This document shows positions 11,501-26,600 of a stretch of DNA of 64,000 nt, in pieces. The position numbers and the translations under genes are program-made. The number at the start of each line of letters is the position of its first letter. Positions within the stretch are counted from its first letter, which is position 1. Under the pieces are notes generated by a model, which worked only from the letters and a program-made list of their open reading frames with translations, made no database searches and was not told the DNA's origin. Origin of the DNA: Salticus scenicus (taxonomy: Eukaryota; Arthropoda; Arachnida; Araneae; Salticidae); NCBI GenBank assembly GCA_963930645.1, contig OZ005649.1, positions 75,003,626 to 75,067,625 on the forward strand. The letters are read 5' to 3'.

Positions 11501-14500
11501 AAAATTCATTTTTATGTAGTAACCAGTGAAACATGCAAAGCCTACTGGTTCTTCAATAAATTATAATAAGTGGCGTTTAAATAAATGCTGTCAAGATAAA
11601 TTCGATAAAATACGTGTGTAAAATTATATTTAAGGTTTGAAAAAAATTGGAAATTTACGAACTTAAATTATAAGAAATGATAACGAATTTAGAAGTAGTG
11701 CTCTTTCCACAGTTGGCTTCAGAGCATGCCCAGTTTCAAATGTCACGCTACGCCACTGGTATGTATGATGGTGTGGGGAATTTTTAAAATATCCTACCAA
11801 AATAATAATAATAATAATAATAATTAAAATAAAACGAAAACGATACAACAATTATTTATTTTATAATTAAAACAGGTACAATGAATTTGTTAAACCTTGG
11901 GGAAAAAAAACACCTGAAAAAGGGAAATGGATGCTACTAAAAACTGAATAAGAAGTTTACAAAGTTCAAAATAATAATCAAAGGTCCAACTTTCTCTACT
12001 CATCAGTTTTTTTTGTGAGGTGCAAAAAAGCTCAATTATGCTTTTTAACAATGCATTTAAAGTTGTTTTTATGTAAATAAAAATTTTTAAATTTATGTGA
12101 CGTTAAATTAACAAACATAGGTGTATATTTTGGTGATAGGTTTATAAATCTTATTTGTAGATTATCACATTTTAATTATTATTATTACTATTATTTTTAA
12201 CATCCTTAAATTATTATTAGTATTTTAAGTGATTGTTAATATGCAAGCATTTATTCATATATTGTTTAAGATTTTTTTAAAAGTTGAGTTTTTACTTAAC
12301 TGTGAATAATTTATTTTTACCGAAATTTTACCCTCAAAGTAGAAGGGGTTGACTTCTATGTGAGGTTAACTTTATACACAAGTATATATGGGATTTTTTT
12401 TTTTTTTTTTTTTTTTAAGTATAACTATAATTAGTAACTACGTAAAATATCTCTAAATCTTATAATGAGTGATAGAAATCTTAAGATTTGATAAACTAGA
12501 AGTAACCATATCAATAAATATACACAGTGAATATTATAAGTGAATGCATTAAATTTGGTATAGCAGAGACTAAAATCTATTTCTAAAACCTATATCATTA
12601 AAAAATTATTATTATTATTTTTTAAAATTAATTCATTTTAAATCTATAACAAGGAACACAAAGATCCAGTCACAATAAATAAATTGGGAATCAAGTTATA
12701 TGATTTAAATTACTTAGCAGTAAGAGTTTACCTAAATTATAATATTAAATGATCACATTTAAACAACTTCATAACAGAGTTCTCCCTATGTTTGAAAAGC
12801 AGTAGGATGCTGGTACCCAAGAAAAATGGGGCAAGATGCCACTAATAAAAGAAAGAGGATTAATGGAGGTGCAAAAAAGAAACTTTTACAAAAAAAAAAA
12901 AAAAAAAAAAAAGGCATTTTACTTTGCAAAAATTTTATGTTTATAAATGCAATCCTTAAGTAATTATTGCTTCCACTATAACTGGCAGCAATATGGATTT
13001 AGCAGCAATATTTATTTATGCATTGATGAATAACTTTTAGGTTTTTTGTTATTGTTGGAGGTTTCAGAAATCTGTCAGAGTATCTAAAAGTAAAACAATT
13101 AGAGCACTATTTTACAGCAAGGAGATTATGTTTTTGTTTTGGTAGGCAAGAAAGGCAAGTTTTGCAGAGCAAAGAGGGCAAAGCATTTTTTTTTTTTTTT
13201 TCTTTAACGGACATCTAGGGTGCTCATTGAATTTCAAAGGGCAGGAAGGGTGCAGATCCCTCCTCAAAGGCTCAAGAGAGAACCCTGATAACCTTTATTA
13301 TTTAAAAAGTTTTCTATAAAGAGATAATTTAGAAGTTGATACTATTGATTTTGATACTCACTTTTAATAGTTAATAAACAAGGGAATAAATAATAGGAAG
13401 GAAAAAAAATAGAGAAGTTCAGACTATTTTTAATTTATGTAGGAATTTAGTTAATAAATAAATGAATAAATAATAAAAATGATAATTTTTTTTAATACCT
13501 CTTTAGAAGAAAATCCATCATTTTCAGCTTCATCTTCAAAACCTTTCATTCGATCATCTGTATCAGCAATTTGGCCTGTAAGTTGTCCAGCTTGACCTTT
13601 AAGTTTTTTTGCATCTGCTTTTGTTTCTGCAGCATCTTTGCGAATCTCATCTGCATCCTTTAAATAGAAAAAACACAATGTAAGAACAGAAAAAAATATA
13701 AAAACTTCATTTTTTTTAAAATGTAATTTTTATAAAGCAGCTTATCGCATTACATCTACCTTTTTATTTATACTTTACATACATAGGAACATGATTTCTA
13801 ATCCAATTAAATTTTATTGAATAAATTATTAATAATGTGATAAATGAGGCTGGGCTATTGCTGAAATGTTTTAATGGCCAATGAAATTTTTTGTAACAAT
13901 TCTCAAAAAAATTCTATTTTAATATTTTTCAAAAGTTAATTAAATTAAAAAAAAAAAAGGATGGAAATGATAAAACCCCTACTGTACACCATGAAAGCTA
14001 TAGCACTCACTCTAGCTTTCATGGTGGGCAGTAGGGATTAATGGACGATAAGGAAAAAGTTTACTACAGTGGTTTGGATCACTAAATCCCCATTGATGGT
14101 GTAAACCCTATGTAAAATGCTACAACTTCTATTACTTACACCTGATGCCTGCTCAGCTAATCGTTTAGCTTCTCTGGCAATATCTCGTGCATCAGCAGCA
14201 TCTTGTGTAGCTCCACGGAGGGCATCTTCAGCATCAAATGTTTTGTTTTCAGCTTCTCCGACTTTTCTTTTGACAAAAGGTATCTTTTTCAGAGTTTCAT
14301 CTGCTCTTTCTTTACTTTCTCTAATTTGCTGATCAAAACCTTTAAAAATATAAATGCACTCATAATGAAATCCATTCTACCACTTGACAAATATTACATA
14401 TGAATTTAAACTACATCTAATATTTAAATGTGGATATAGCTATTATTAAATAAATTATTACATTACAGTTTGATTTGGCAGAATGGCTAACCCTAATAAA

Positions 14501-14626
14501 CAAAAATCCTATATAGTTTTTTATTTTGACAATTTGATTAATACAAGTAATCAATCTAAGGTTGGCAAAAATTCATTAAAAAAAAAAAAAAAAAACTATT
14601 TCCCCCTACTCCTTCAAGAGAAGCAT

Positions 14627-14662
<36 letters not shown>

Positions 14663-17600
14663 AAAATTTTTTGGTAAAACTCTCCTTAGGAAAAAGACAT
14701 GAGATTTTATAAAGTATTCTTCTTTATAGATTTTTAAATTGTTTCTTTCTATTATTATTATGCACTAATTGTAGAAAATTTTAATAAAGTTATCCAAAAT
14801 TATAAATCTTATATGAAACACAACTTGCCTTTCAAGGTATCTAGAGTATCTTTAGCATCATCAAGGACTTTTTCACCAAACTCAATAGAGTCTAGGGCTT
14901 TTGCAAGAGCAGCATCGGTGTCAGTCAATAACTCATCTGTGATCTGAAATTATTTCAATTGATGAGATGTCTTTAATGTAAAATTATTAAAATCTAACTA
15001 ACCATACTTGTATTTCACTTTTTTTTTTTTTCCAAATAAACAGAATGAAAAATAAATAAATAAAATAAAATAAATAAAACAATTAAAAGATCTCCACCCT
15101 CCCTCAATATATATATATTTATAGTGAAACTTGAATAATTCGAACTTGTTTAATTTGAAATTCTGGATAATTCAAATTTTTTACTTGGTCCCTTGAATTT
15201 TGTATTAAAATAATGTTAAAAAATCATGGATAATTCGAATTCTATTTTAGATAATTCAAAATTTTCATACAATTACCTTTAAAATATTACAATAAAAGTT
15301 GTTCTTGAGATTTTTCTCAGCTAAAGTGCATTATTTTTTTTAGCAGCCTTTCAAAAGAAGGATAAGGAAATACAAGAGTATTTCCTACCTAGTGCATCAG
15401 AAGATATGGTCCATATACATGAACTTCAAGGTTTTTTTTATTGAAAATCATGTCTAATGTAGAATTCTATTTTTGAATCAATTGATAGGTTGAAGTCATA
15501 TGCTATGACACAAAGATTGTACTTAAAGAAGCAATCAAAGATATCTGACTATTTTTTAAAAAGTGTTGAATAATTAAGCTCGTAAAAAAATATTGATGTA
15601 ATTGGAGGGGGGGGGGAGGGGATGAATTTAGCAGTATTCTTAGATATAAAGTTTATGTATTAAATCTTTGATCATAGAGTTTTATTTTTTTTAATTTATC
15701 TTTTCTTTTTGACAAAATAGTATATGTAATTTGAATTTTTGGATATTTCGAATTTTTCTCTGGTCCCTTCAACTTCGAATTATCCAAGTTCTACTGTATA
15801 CATATATAGGTATGCATACACACACAATGCACATCCAAGTCTTCAACTTTTTAAAAAGAAGTATACACAAAATATTACCATACAAATTTTTGCTAGTATT
15901 TAAAAAAAAAAAAAAAAAAAAAACTGCATTTAGTCCATGATCAAAATCACAGATGATCTTAAATATATAATATATATATATTATGGTGTATAAAAGACGT
16001 TTTTCTCAACCAGACCAAAATGTAAGACATCAAAATTTATTTATTTATTTTATTTTTTTTAAGTAAATTTTCTTCTTAAACAATTCCAGCAATATTTTTT
16101 TAATTTACAATGGATCATTATTTTTAAATAATTAATAATACTTTGAGCTAATGGGTATTTTTGTTCTTTATTTAAAAACCTTCTCCCCTTCATACTCTAT
16201 TATTATTATTTTTTTTTAATCCTACTGTAGGGCTCAGCCGCCTGCTTGCTTCGTTCGCCAACCTCTGTGCAAGCTTCGCCCCAACTTGCTCCAATAACCA
16301 AACTCTATGGGGGCTTCGCCTTCTCACTTTAAATACTTACAAATAAATACAGTCATATAAAAATGTACACTGAAATACTATTATAATTTATCACTTATTA
16401 CAATTACTATAGTTTGTATTTGGTTATAATTATTTTATTTTTTAATGACTGAAATGTAAGCGTATATGCATGTATGGTATGACAAAATAATATTAAATTT
16501 AATAAATTCCATTTCATCTGCCATATTTATTAGCAATTATTATGTCTATGTTAATAATATCAATAAAGGCATCAGCAATGATATTTTATTATAAGCAAGA
16601 CCCTTATATAAAAGAAGACTGTCGTCTAAAAAAAAAAAAAAATCTTGTTCATGTCTCCTTTTTTACAATAATGTAAAAAGGGAGACATGAACAAGATTTT
16701 TTTTTTTCAGTTATTTCTATTCATTTTTTGCAAAATAATTTTTTTCTTTATATAAAGTCATTAAAAGGAAAAAAAAAAAAGATTAAGAGTTTAAACAGAT
16801 TAAGAAATCTGCACTGATATCATTTATTAACCCTTTGTTGCATATTAATCACCTGGGAAACTTTAAAGGAAATTATTGTGTTTTTCCTATTTAAAATTGC
16901 CTCAGAAATCAGGGAAAAAAATTGCTTCAGCAAAATTTTGTTTATTTTAAAAGTTACAGTTTGTCCACTGTAGTGCATAGTATACATATAGAAACTGGAT
17001 ATCTAAAGTAGAAGTGGTGATGAAAATAATAAAAGCAGTCACTTTTTTCATCGATGCACAAATAAACTTTGTATTTTACGCATGAATATGTAGATTTTCT
17101 TGAGCATAACTCCATCTTACATCTTTGAGCACTATTTGATATTTGTCTAGCAAAATGGTCCACTCCATCGTAGAGGACAGAGCTTGCTTTGACTGACATT
17201 TTTTTTTTTTTTTTTTTTTTTTTTGTAGGTTTTTACACTGACATTGGCCCTTGTTTACGTAAGTCTTTCTGTATCTTGTTCATCAATTAATCTTGATACT
17301 ACTTGTATTAGTCCTCTGGCAATGGGCATTTTGAAAAATCCTAGTTGCATAGAACATTGTGGTATGACAGCTTTGTAAAGAAGCCAAGAATTTATCATGG
17401 TAACATCTATAAAATTAAATAATACCCTTTTGTACCACTATAATGGACAAACGAAAACAGTCCTACATTAGCCTATGTTCATAACGTCCATTGTAGTTGA
17501 CAAAAAGAAAAATACATCAATTTTCATGAAAATATATGGAAATAAGTGTTCTATTCAAGCACATTCTAAAATGCCTAAAATTACTATTTCAAAATGCAAA

Positions 17601-19980
17601 ATGTCAAAATAAAAAAGGTTTAGCACTTATATACAATGTTTACAATGAGAAATCATACTAACTTGGAAGTACAGGTTGACGCTATTTTCAAACTAGCAAT
17701 GCAATCTGTAATTTTATATTATGCTGCTATCTATGAGCAAAAGTTGAAAGTTGAAATAATACAGAAAGAATAAACATTAAAACCAAATCTGTACCATTTG
17801 TGTGAAAGGAAAAAAAAATTTAACTTTTGTCCACTACAGTGGACACAATGCAACAAAGGGTTAACAAGCATAAGAACCAAATACAGTTGACTTGTGATTT
17901 AATGCTTCTTCACGGGACCTCTGCAAGTAGGACATTAAATCAAAAGTTGTGATACTGCCTCTATTTTTATAATTAATCATATTTTGATTTATTAAATGTT
18001 TATAAAAAATTTAAAATGAAATATAAATATACACCAATATGAATTAACATTTTTGAAAAAATGTTATACTTTTTTGCTTTAAACGGTGGCTAGAATATTC
18101 CAGAACTCCGTTTTCAAGGCTATTGGTCATTTGACAGTAATCACAAGAATTTTTCTCCCTACCAAAAAAAAATGTTTGTAGAATTCTGATGGCATCCTTA
18201 TCTTCTTTTACAGTCGGCAGCGATATTATTGAAGCGCTAACAATGTTTTGTATTTAAAACATGTGCTCCTAATACTGTTTTGTTAAGTAAATATTAGCCA
18301 AGTCATGATCTTAGTTCTTATGCTGTTTATAAAAAAAGTAAGTTGATGATAAAAATTATGAAAAATGTGGATGTGTTTTTCAATAAACTTGCTGCCGACT
18401 GTAATGTGGAAAGCATTTCTGTAACTTTATCGATTTCTCCATCAGAAGAATTTTAAATGTTTTGATCAGGATTTAGAAGACTGCTGATTATGTCATCTTC
18501 TGAAAATTCTTCTTTGGTCTCTATTTTATCATCAACAGTAACATAATCCTCAAATGTGAGATTTTTCTGTCAAAAGTATATGTTTTCCCAATGCTTGTAT
18601 TAGATGACTGAAATCCTCAGTTTGAGGGTTCAGTTTTCAGGATTCTCCTACAGAAAGTTCAGTTTCACAAGCTGTTTTCTTTCAAAAATCCAGTGTTTTT
18701 AGAAAGGTCGCTAAATAAAGATGTGCATTATTTGGGGGTCATTAAAACAAGAGAGAAAAAAGCATTAAGGGTATTGGAAAGCAGTTATGGCTTCATCAGA
18801 CGGTCATTAAATCACAAAGAGTTGCTAAATCAAAGGTCGCAAAATCACGAATCGACTGTATATTAATACCTGCTGTTGTCTTATTGCTTCATTTAGAAGG
18901 CCTTGAGCATCTTTGGTTTGATCATCAAGTTGGGATAATGTGTCTTTATGTTTATCAGCTAAATCATCAGCTTGTCCTTTGATTCTTCGAGCCTAAAGGA
19001 AATCATGTGTATTTTAATTTAAAGATAACCATAATAAAACATCTAGTTAAATAATCAAAAGTATTCCAGTATCTTTCTTTTTTTTTTTTTCTTAACTTTA
19101 TTTACTAATAACTGTTGTATTTATACAATAAAAATCTCTACCATACTTCTAAAACTGAAACCACTTAAGTGCTATTTATGGTCAAATTCTTAAAAATAAT
19201 AATAATAAACAAATAAAAATAAAATAAATAATAATTATGTAAAACTGTTCTTTATATTTACTATAACTTTTCTATAAACAATATTACCTTAACATAATTT
19301 ATATCTCTTAGATCCTCTTAGATTCAATTTTGAAAAGATTTTTTTCTCTATGATTACTCTCTAAGTAATGCTGGAAGTAATCATACTTTTAACTTTAATT
19401 TAGCCAATATAGTCTGCAAGCCTAAATATTTGCACAAGTAAAAATCCAGAAATCATGTAATATACTAAGCAAAAGTTCTTGAAATCAGGAAAAAATCCAA
19501 CACACAATCCATTCCCACTAACATTTCCGATTTTCTTATCAACTAATTCCTTCACTAAGATCTCGATCCATGGCTGTTATTTTAGAGGTAGAATACATTT
19601 ACTCATTATATTTAAGAGAAATAATCCATCTTTCTATTCTACACTAATGACGGTACGCTTAATGCCACCAAATCCGCTGCATGCAAATTTATTGTTTGTT
19701 TTAGCGTTTTTAACATTAGCTTACATTCCCTTTACTGTATCTATTATTTGCATCAATACAAAACTTTATATTTTATAGTGCTCTTGTGAATAAATTTGAA
19801 AAAATCTGCATGCATAATATGGTGCACAACTAAACTTCTAAGAAAGGTCTACATTTTTTTTTTTTTTTCTAAGAAAATTAAATATATTTGAAAATAGCTT
19901 ATAGGATTTATAAATGAAAAATAATAGTTTATACTAAGTAGTTTTCTGCTCTAATATTGTTCTATGTTTAAATGCATAGT

Positions 19981-20026
<46 letters not shown>

Positions 20027-20660
20027 AATAAATAAATAAAATAAATAATAATAATAATTTCAGGTGAACTATATTTTGTGAAAAGAAGTTTTTTAAACAT
20101 TTGAAACATTTTAATTTAAAAAACCCTTTTCAGTATTTATTTATTATTATTTATTTTAATTAAATCCTGGAAATTTAAATTGACTTTTACAACAGAATAT
20201 TACAGTTTCTAAAATTTGAAATTATACTTTTAGCATTCAGTTATAATGTAGATTCACAATATGAATACACAATATAGATTTTGTAATAAAATAAAAAATA
20301 ATAATAAATAAATAAAAATAAAATATAGTTGATTTAAAAAATAATAATTTGTGATAACTGCAGAGTATATTCAGTTTTTTTCTAAATCTAGATCAATATT
20401 AATATAATAATAATGAATTACAAAACATAGTTTAATTAAACAAAAAAAAAAAAAAAAAGATATTCTACTTATCTAACTTTTAAAAGAAATTCTTTGTAGC
20501 TTTTATAAACAAAAAAAAAGAGGTTAAAAAAGGTTTTATTTACTACTTTTTATACTAAATTTTTTTTAGTTTTAATTCTTTTAATTTTACCACTGTAAAA
20601 TGAATAAAAACAAAAAATATAATTAGATATGAAAATTTTACAATAATTATAAATTATACA

Positions 20661-20692
<32 letters not shown>

Positions 20693-23600
20693 ATAAAATT
20701 AAAAATTTAACTGAAAAAGAATTACTTCAAGTTTAATTCTTTCAGCTTCATCCTTTATTGCTTCTACATCAGCAGTTGGCACAATCAAGGAATTTGCATC
20801 AGTATAAATACCTAAGGCATCATCATATGCAGTATTGGCTTCTTCTTTGGCATCTTCAGCAAGGACTTTTGTACGTTGAAGAAAATCGAGTAGATCATCT
20901 AATCTAAAATTAAATATTAATACTTATGAATATAAGTCTTACCGAATAAATACAATGTTCATTTATTTCTAATGCTTACTTGCGTCCTAAATCGTAAACT
21001 TCGTTGCTCATTCTTTCTTGTGAATCAACTGTCTCTCTCGCCAGTCTATAAGCTTCCATCGATGTGTTCAAAGCAAGATTAGATACATTATCACTGACTT
21101 CAGCATCTTCTTCTTGCCTATTATTTTAAAATAAAAACATGAAAAATATCACATTTTACAACTAATACATTATAAGTTAATAATTAGCAGCATACACAAC
21201 TCAGGGATGAGATTAGCAAAAATACAAAAAAGCTGAAATGAAATATTAGAATTTTTATGACAAAATCTATTATATTAGAGTAATAAATATTTATTTTAAC
21301 CTTAAATGTATAAAAAAAAGAACAAATGCACATCAGAAACATAAAAAAAGCTGAACAAAAAATTTAAAAATCTGAAAAGCTAAATGTACAAAAAATCTGA
21401 AATCAGCTGAAAAATCTCACCCCTGACAACTGGAAATTTAAAGGAAAAATTTCAGTACTTGGAGTTTTATAAAATATTTTTTTTTCTTTCTTTCAACCCA
21501 CCAGAAGTTATTTTACTTAGTGTCAAATAATAAAATTAACATTAATCCACAGTTGAATAAGCAAATCTACAAAGCCACTATTGAATAAATTAGTATTAAT
21601 ACTAATCTGATAATATTTCTAATTCAAGATAATTAAGATATTGCAAGTCTGTGTACATTTATATTATATTCAGAGATGAAAATAAGGAATAGATAAAAAA
21701 TTGGAAAACATACACAAAACTCAAAAATAATTTGTCTTTTGCAGTATACTCAACAAAATAAAACAGAAAACAAAACATATACATGATACTATAAAGAAAC
21801 ATTAAAATATATGAAAGTAGGTTGTTCAGGTACAAAAAAAAATGACAGAATAATAATAATAAAAAAAAAAAAAATGAAAATTTATTAAAAATTTAAGAAA
21901 AGTCTGAAAAATCTTATCCTTGTATAATAGCAATTATTTGTAATTAAGAGGGAAACTTCTGTATACTCTGTACTGAATTCAGGGATGATTGTAACTTAAA
22001 GGTAAGAACCCTAAAAAATAAGTATCTCAAAAAAAAAAAAAAAAAAAAGAGTGTCGAGTGATACTCAAGTAATTATTTAGACCGGAAGCCTTCAATCTTT
22101 TTGTATACTGTATCAGCTATTCAATAAAAATATACAATTTGTTCATTATACAGTAGAACTTGGATAATTCAAAATTGAAGGGACCAGAGAAAAATTCGAA
22201 ATATCCAAAAATTCGAATTACATATACTATTTTGTCAAAAAGAAGAGATAAATTAAAAATATAAAACTCTATTATCAAATATTTAACACATAAACTTTAT
22301 ATCTAAGAATACTGCAACATTTTTTTCTCCCAGTAAATCAATATTTTTTACGAGCTTAATTATTTCACACTTTTTGAAAAATAGACAGATATTTTTCATT
22401 TCTTCTTTAAGTACAGTCTTTGTATCATAACATATGACTTCAACCTATCAATTGATACAAAAATAGAATCTTCTCCATTAGACATGACTTTCAATTCAAA
22501 AAAACCTCAAAGTTCATGTATATGCACCCTATCTTCTGATGCACTAGGTAGGGGCTTCTCTTGTATTTCCTTATCCTTCTTTTGAAAGACTTAAAATATA
22601 TTAGCTGAGAAAAATCTCGGGAACAAATTTTACTGTAATGTTTTAAAGGTAATCGTATGAAAAATTCGAATTATCCACGATTTTTAAACATTATTTTAAT
22701 ACAAAATTCAAGGGACCGAGTAAAAAATTCGAATTACCCAGAATTTCGAATTAAACAAGTTCGAAATATTCAAGTTTCACTGTACCACCTGGGATGATAA
22801 ATGAACAACCAATGAAACAAAATATAACTTAGTAGGAAATATGAAATTATGAATGGATTAGATTGAAAACTCTGAAATCAGGGATAGCCCCTGAACACAA
22901 TCACTCGTGACAATTTTAGGATAACTTTTGAGGGGGTAGGGGGAGGGAAGTTGTTGATCTAACATGTTTACAAATGTACATAAATATACTTAACGGCCCT
23001 CTTCACTCGCCTTCGCCGGAAGCCCGAGCCAATGTTATTCTACGGGGACATTTTCTTTACAAATAACTTATTAACTAATATATATTTTTAAATTCTGTTT
23101 TCACCTTCAGAAAATTTCCAGCTTTTTAAAAAAGGTCCGTCAATTTAACAGCTGAGAATTTTCAGAATGTGAAAACAGAATTTAAAAATATGTATTAGTT
23201 AATAAGTTATTTGTAAAGAAAAATTTCCCATAGAATAACATTAGCTTCGGCTTCCGGCGGCGGTGAGTGAAGAGGGCCCTTAAGCAATAGAGAATGTTAG
23301 TCATACTATCACAGGTGAAATGTCTTCTCCCAAGAAATTTAAAAGTATATCCATGGTAGTAGTAAAGATTTCAGAAGACAAAATAACCAAAATCAAAATC
23401 TTTGTACATGGAATATTCTGAGTTTACAAAACTCATCATAAAATTTATTCACATTGATGATTACAATGCTTACCATCAGATCTCTTGTAATTTGGCTTTT
23501 TATTTTGAAGCGCACCAATCAAGTACATAAATTAATGATACATATTATTATTTTGGTATTATTACTGGTAAGGGTTTCTAAAAGTTCAAATTTATAGCAG

Positions 23601-26600
23601 AAAACACTTAAAATTTTTTTTTTCTTTTTTATTTAAAAATTATCACTTTAAAAAGACAATCATAAGATATCATTTAATATCAAATTTCACTATCATAATA
23701 AAGATTCATTTAAACAAGGTAATTACTAACTGATCAGCTAACTGTCTAGCTTCTCTAGCAATTTCAGATAATCTTTTTGACTGCTGTCCAAGTCTGTCTT
23801 TACGATCTAACGCAGAATTGTAAGCATCTCTTCCTTGAACATCTAAATATTTTCTTGCAGAGGCAGCTGCATCTTGAGCTTGCTGAATAACATTTTCAGC
23901 CATTGAAATATTCTGAAGACCATGACGTCGAAATTCTTCACTGTCATTTAGACGTTCACGGACTTTACCAGCTGTTTCACCAATTTCCTTTATTCGTTTT
24001 CGTAAGTCATTCAATTGATTAATTAAACTAGCATCAGCAACTGAAATAGAATTAATTAGTTATTTTACTCTAAAAGTTTAATTTTTGAAATTTAAGCACA
24101 AAGTAAAACAAGAAAAGTATTGCAAAATTATTAAATTTTAATCACTGATTTCTTATAAATAGTAAATAAGCAAATCTGAAAAGATATTTCAGTTGCTCTT
24201 TTAGTTTTATTTATATTTATTTTTTGGCTAATTCTGCATTTATTTATTTATATTTGTGTTTACAGCACAAATCATAAATATATAAACATAGAAAAGGGTG
24301 GGGAGTTAGTAGACTGATGTAGAAAACTTCCAAATATCTACTGGTAAAAAGAATTTTAAAACTAAGTTGAATGGCATTTCTGAAATGGATTTAATATAAT
24401 ATTTGCCATACTTTCACAAAATAGTTATAAAAAAAAAAAAAAAAAAGGAAGAGATGCAAATACACATAACAGCGCACATGTTTGAACATAGTTGCTTTTT
24501 AAATGCCCTTAATGGAACTGTTTCTCAGATATAACATAAATGCAAATCAAAGAACTCAGGAAATTTTACCAGAAATGAATTATCAATCACTATAAAAACA
24601 GAAATCAACATAAAATAGAGATAGCTGAAAAATGATTTATGTATTAACATTGCAATAAATCTTTATTGGTATATTCTTAAGTTGTAATTCAAAATTGTTT
24701 TCTCTTTTTATAGACTTTTTTTTTTTTTTTTTAATCAAAAATAACCCACTCACTACATTATGAAAACTTTAGCATTATATACTTATAAATAAATATGAAA
24801 GTGAAATTAAAACAATAATTATATATATATAACTTAAACACAATAAAAACTTTTCTCCTTCATATGAAAAAGAAATTTAAGCCATTTTTTCAGTAAAACG
24901 ATGTGACAAGGAAACAACTATTATAATGATTAAACAATTTTCTACTTTTGACAATGTCTCCCAAAAAACACATACTGAATTGAATATCACAAATGTTTTG
25001 AAACAAATGCATGTAATATGCTGCTTTAATTTATTTTATTTTACAGGCAAATGAATCTAACTTAATTTCTGGATAATTATTACAGCTCCTTCAGAGAGTC
25101 AACTTTCCTACATAAATAAATCTTCTATTTTACAGCTCTATAATTTTGAAGACATTTGGGATATCAAGACTTTAATAATAAGTTATTCAATATTTGTGGT
25201 AAATATATCAACAAACCATATCTAGTTTAGCCAGTTTTAAGAGTATCTAAAAGATACAATACATAATGTAATTTTTTATCACCTTAATTATTTCGTCAGG
25301 AAATTACTTTTGTGTTTTGACAGATTATAGAAAGAACAAAAAAAATTAAGACTTTTAACACTGAAAATTCATATGATTTTTAGCATTAAGTAAAATTCTG
25401 GGAAATATTATTTGTAATTTCATACAGCAAACATATAAAATACATTAACTAGTATGCATTTAACTGTGATTACATCAAACATACACAAATTAAAGCAGGG
25501 AATCAATAAGTATTTCTACTAAAAACATTATTCATTCATATATTCTGTTCTGTTAAACACAGTTTAAACAGTAAGCTGTACAAAATTAAGAGTAAAATAG
25601 TTTTATTTCATTTTACCTTTTATCTTATCCATAATGCCGATGATAGCTGGATGAGAATAAATACAATTTCATGTTTCGTAAAAGGAATTTTAACTTTTAA
25701 AATCAAGTTAATTATTACAAAATAATAACAATGCAAGCAAATTTAAAATAAAGTTTTTCATTTTGGGGCTATACAATTAATAAATCTATCATTGCAATAT
25801 AAAATATTAATAACAAACAGTAAAACACATAGCTATCAAAATTTAGTTATCAGGGGTCAGTATAAATGCAAATTGGGGCCCTTTACCTGCCTCTTTATAT
25901 AATTCAGATTCATAAAAATGATTATTTTACAAAATTTTATTCATCAAAATGATATTTTTATAACATTTTCTCATATTTTCAGCATTATTTCAAATGAATA
26001 TCTATACATAGTTCACTATTAACTTGATATTTACATTATATAGAGTGCCTGCTAAAATGGAAAGTCAAACATGATTTTTTTTTTTTTTTCACAAAAATAA
26101 AAATTTAACAAATATTTGCTTTTCAGAAAATAAAATGTTTTCCAAAAATTAAAACCTGCATCAATCCTGGTTATACAGAGAACTCTCGTTAAGACGGCCC
26201 CATTTAAAATGGATTTCTCATTATTACATACAAAAACAGAATCCCTGGTTAAGGCCTATAGGAATTGCATATAATAAACATCGCTTTATACGTACAATTC
26301 CTTCGTTAAGATGGACATTTTTTTCCCTCAAAGCTTACTTTCTTTGAAAAAGAGTCGGTTCACAAAATCTTTTCAAATATATATATATATTTTTTAAACA
26401 TGAAAAGGTTCAATAATAAAAGGGTTAATCTCTTTCACTCTGTGCTATTACACTGTGGGAGGTAAATAGTATTGATTGACAGTGACAGTTGAGGTCAACA
26501 ATATGCAACTGTCTCCACTTCTATTGTGGAGACATAGCAAAGGATTTTGTTATCAATTTGTACTATATGAAGAAAAGAAGTTTTGAAAGTAAGTATCGGT

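Noticed and set aside
19479..19778. 99-residue plus-strand frame with hydrophobic end
   Set aside because: No homologous family recognised, no promoter or splice context; likely chance.
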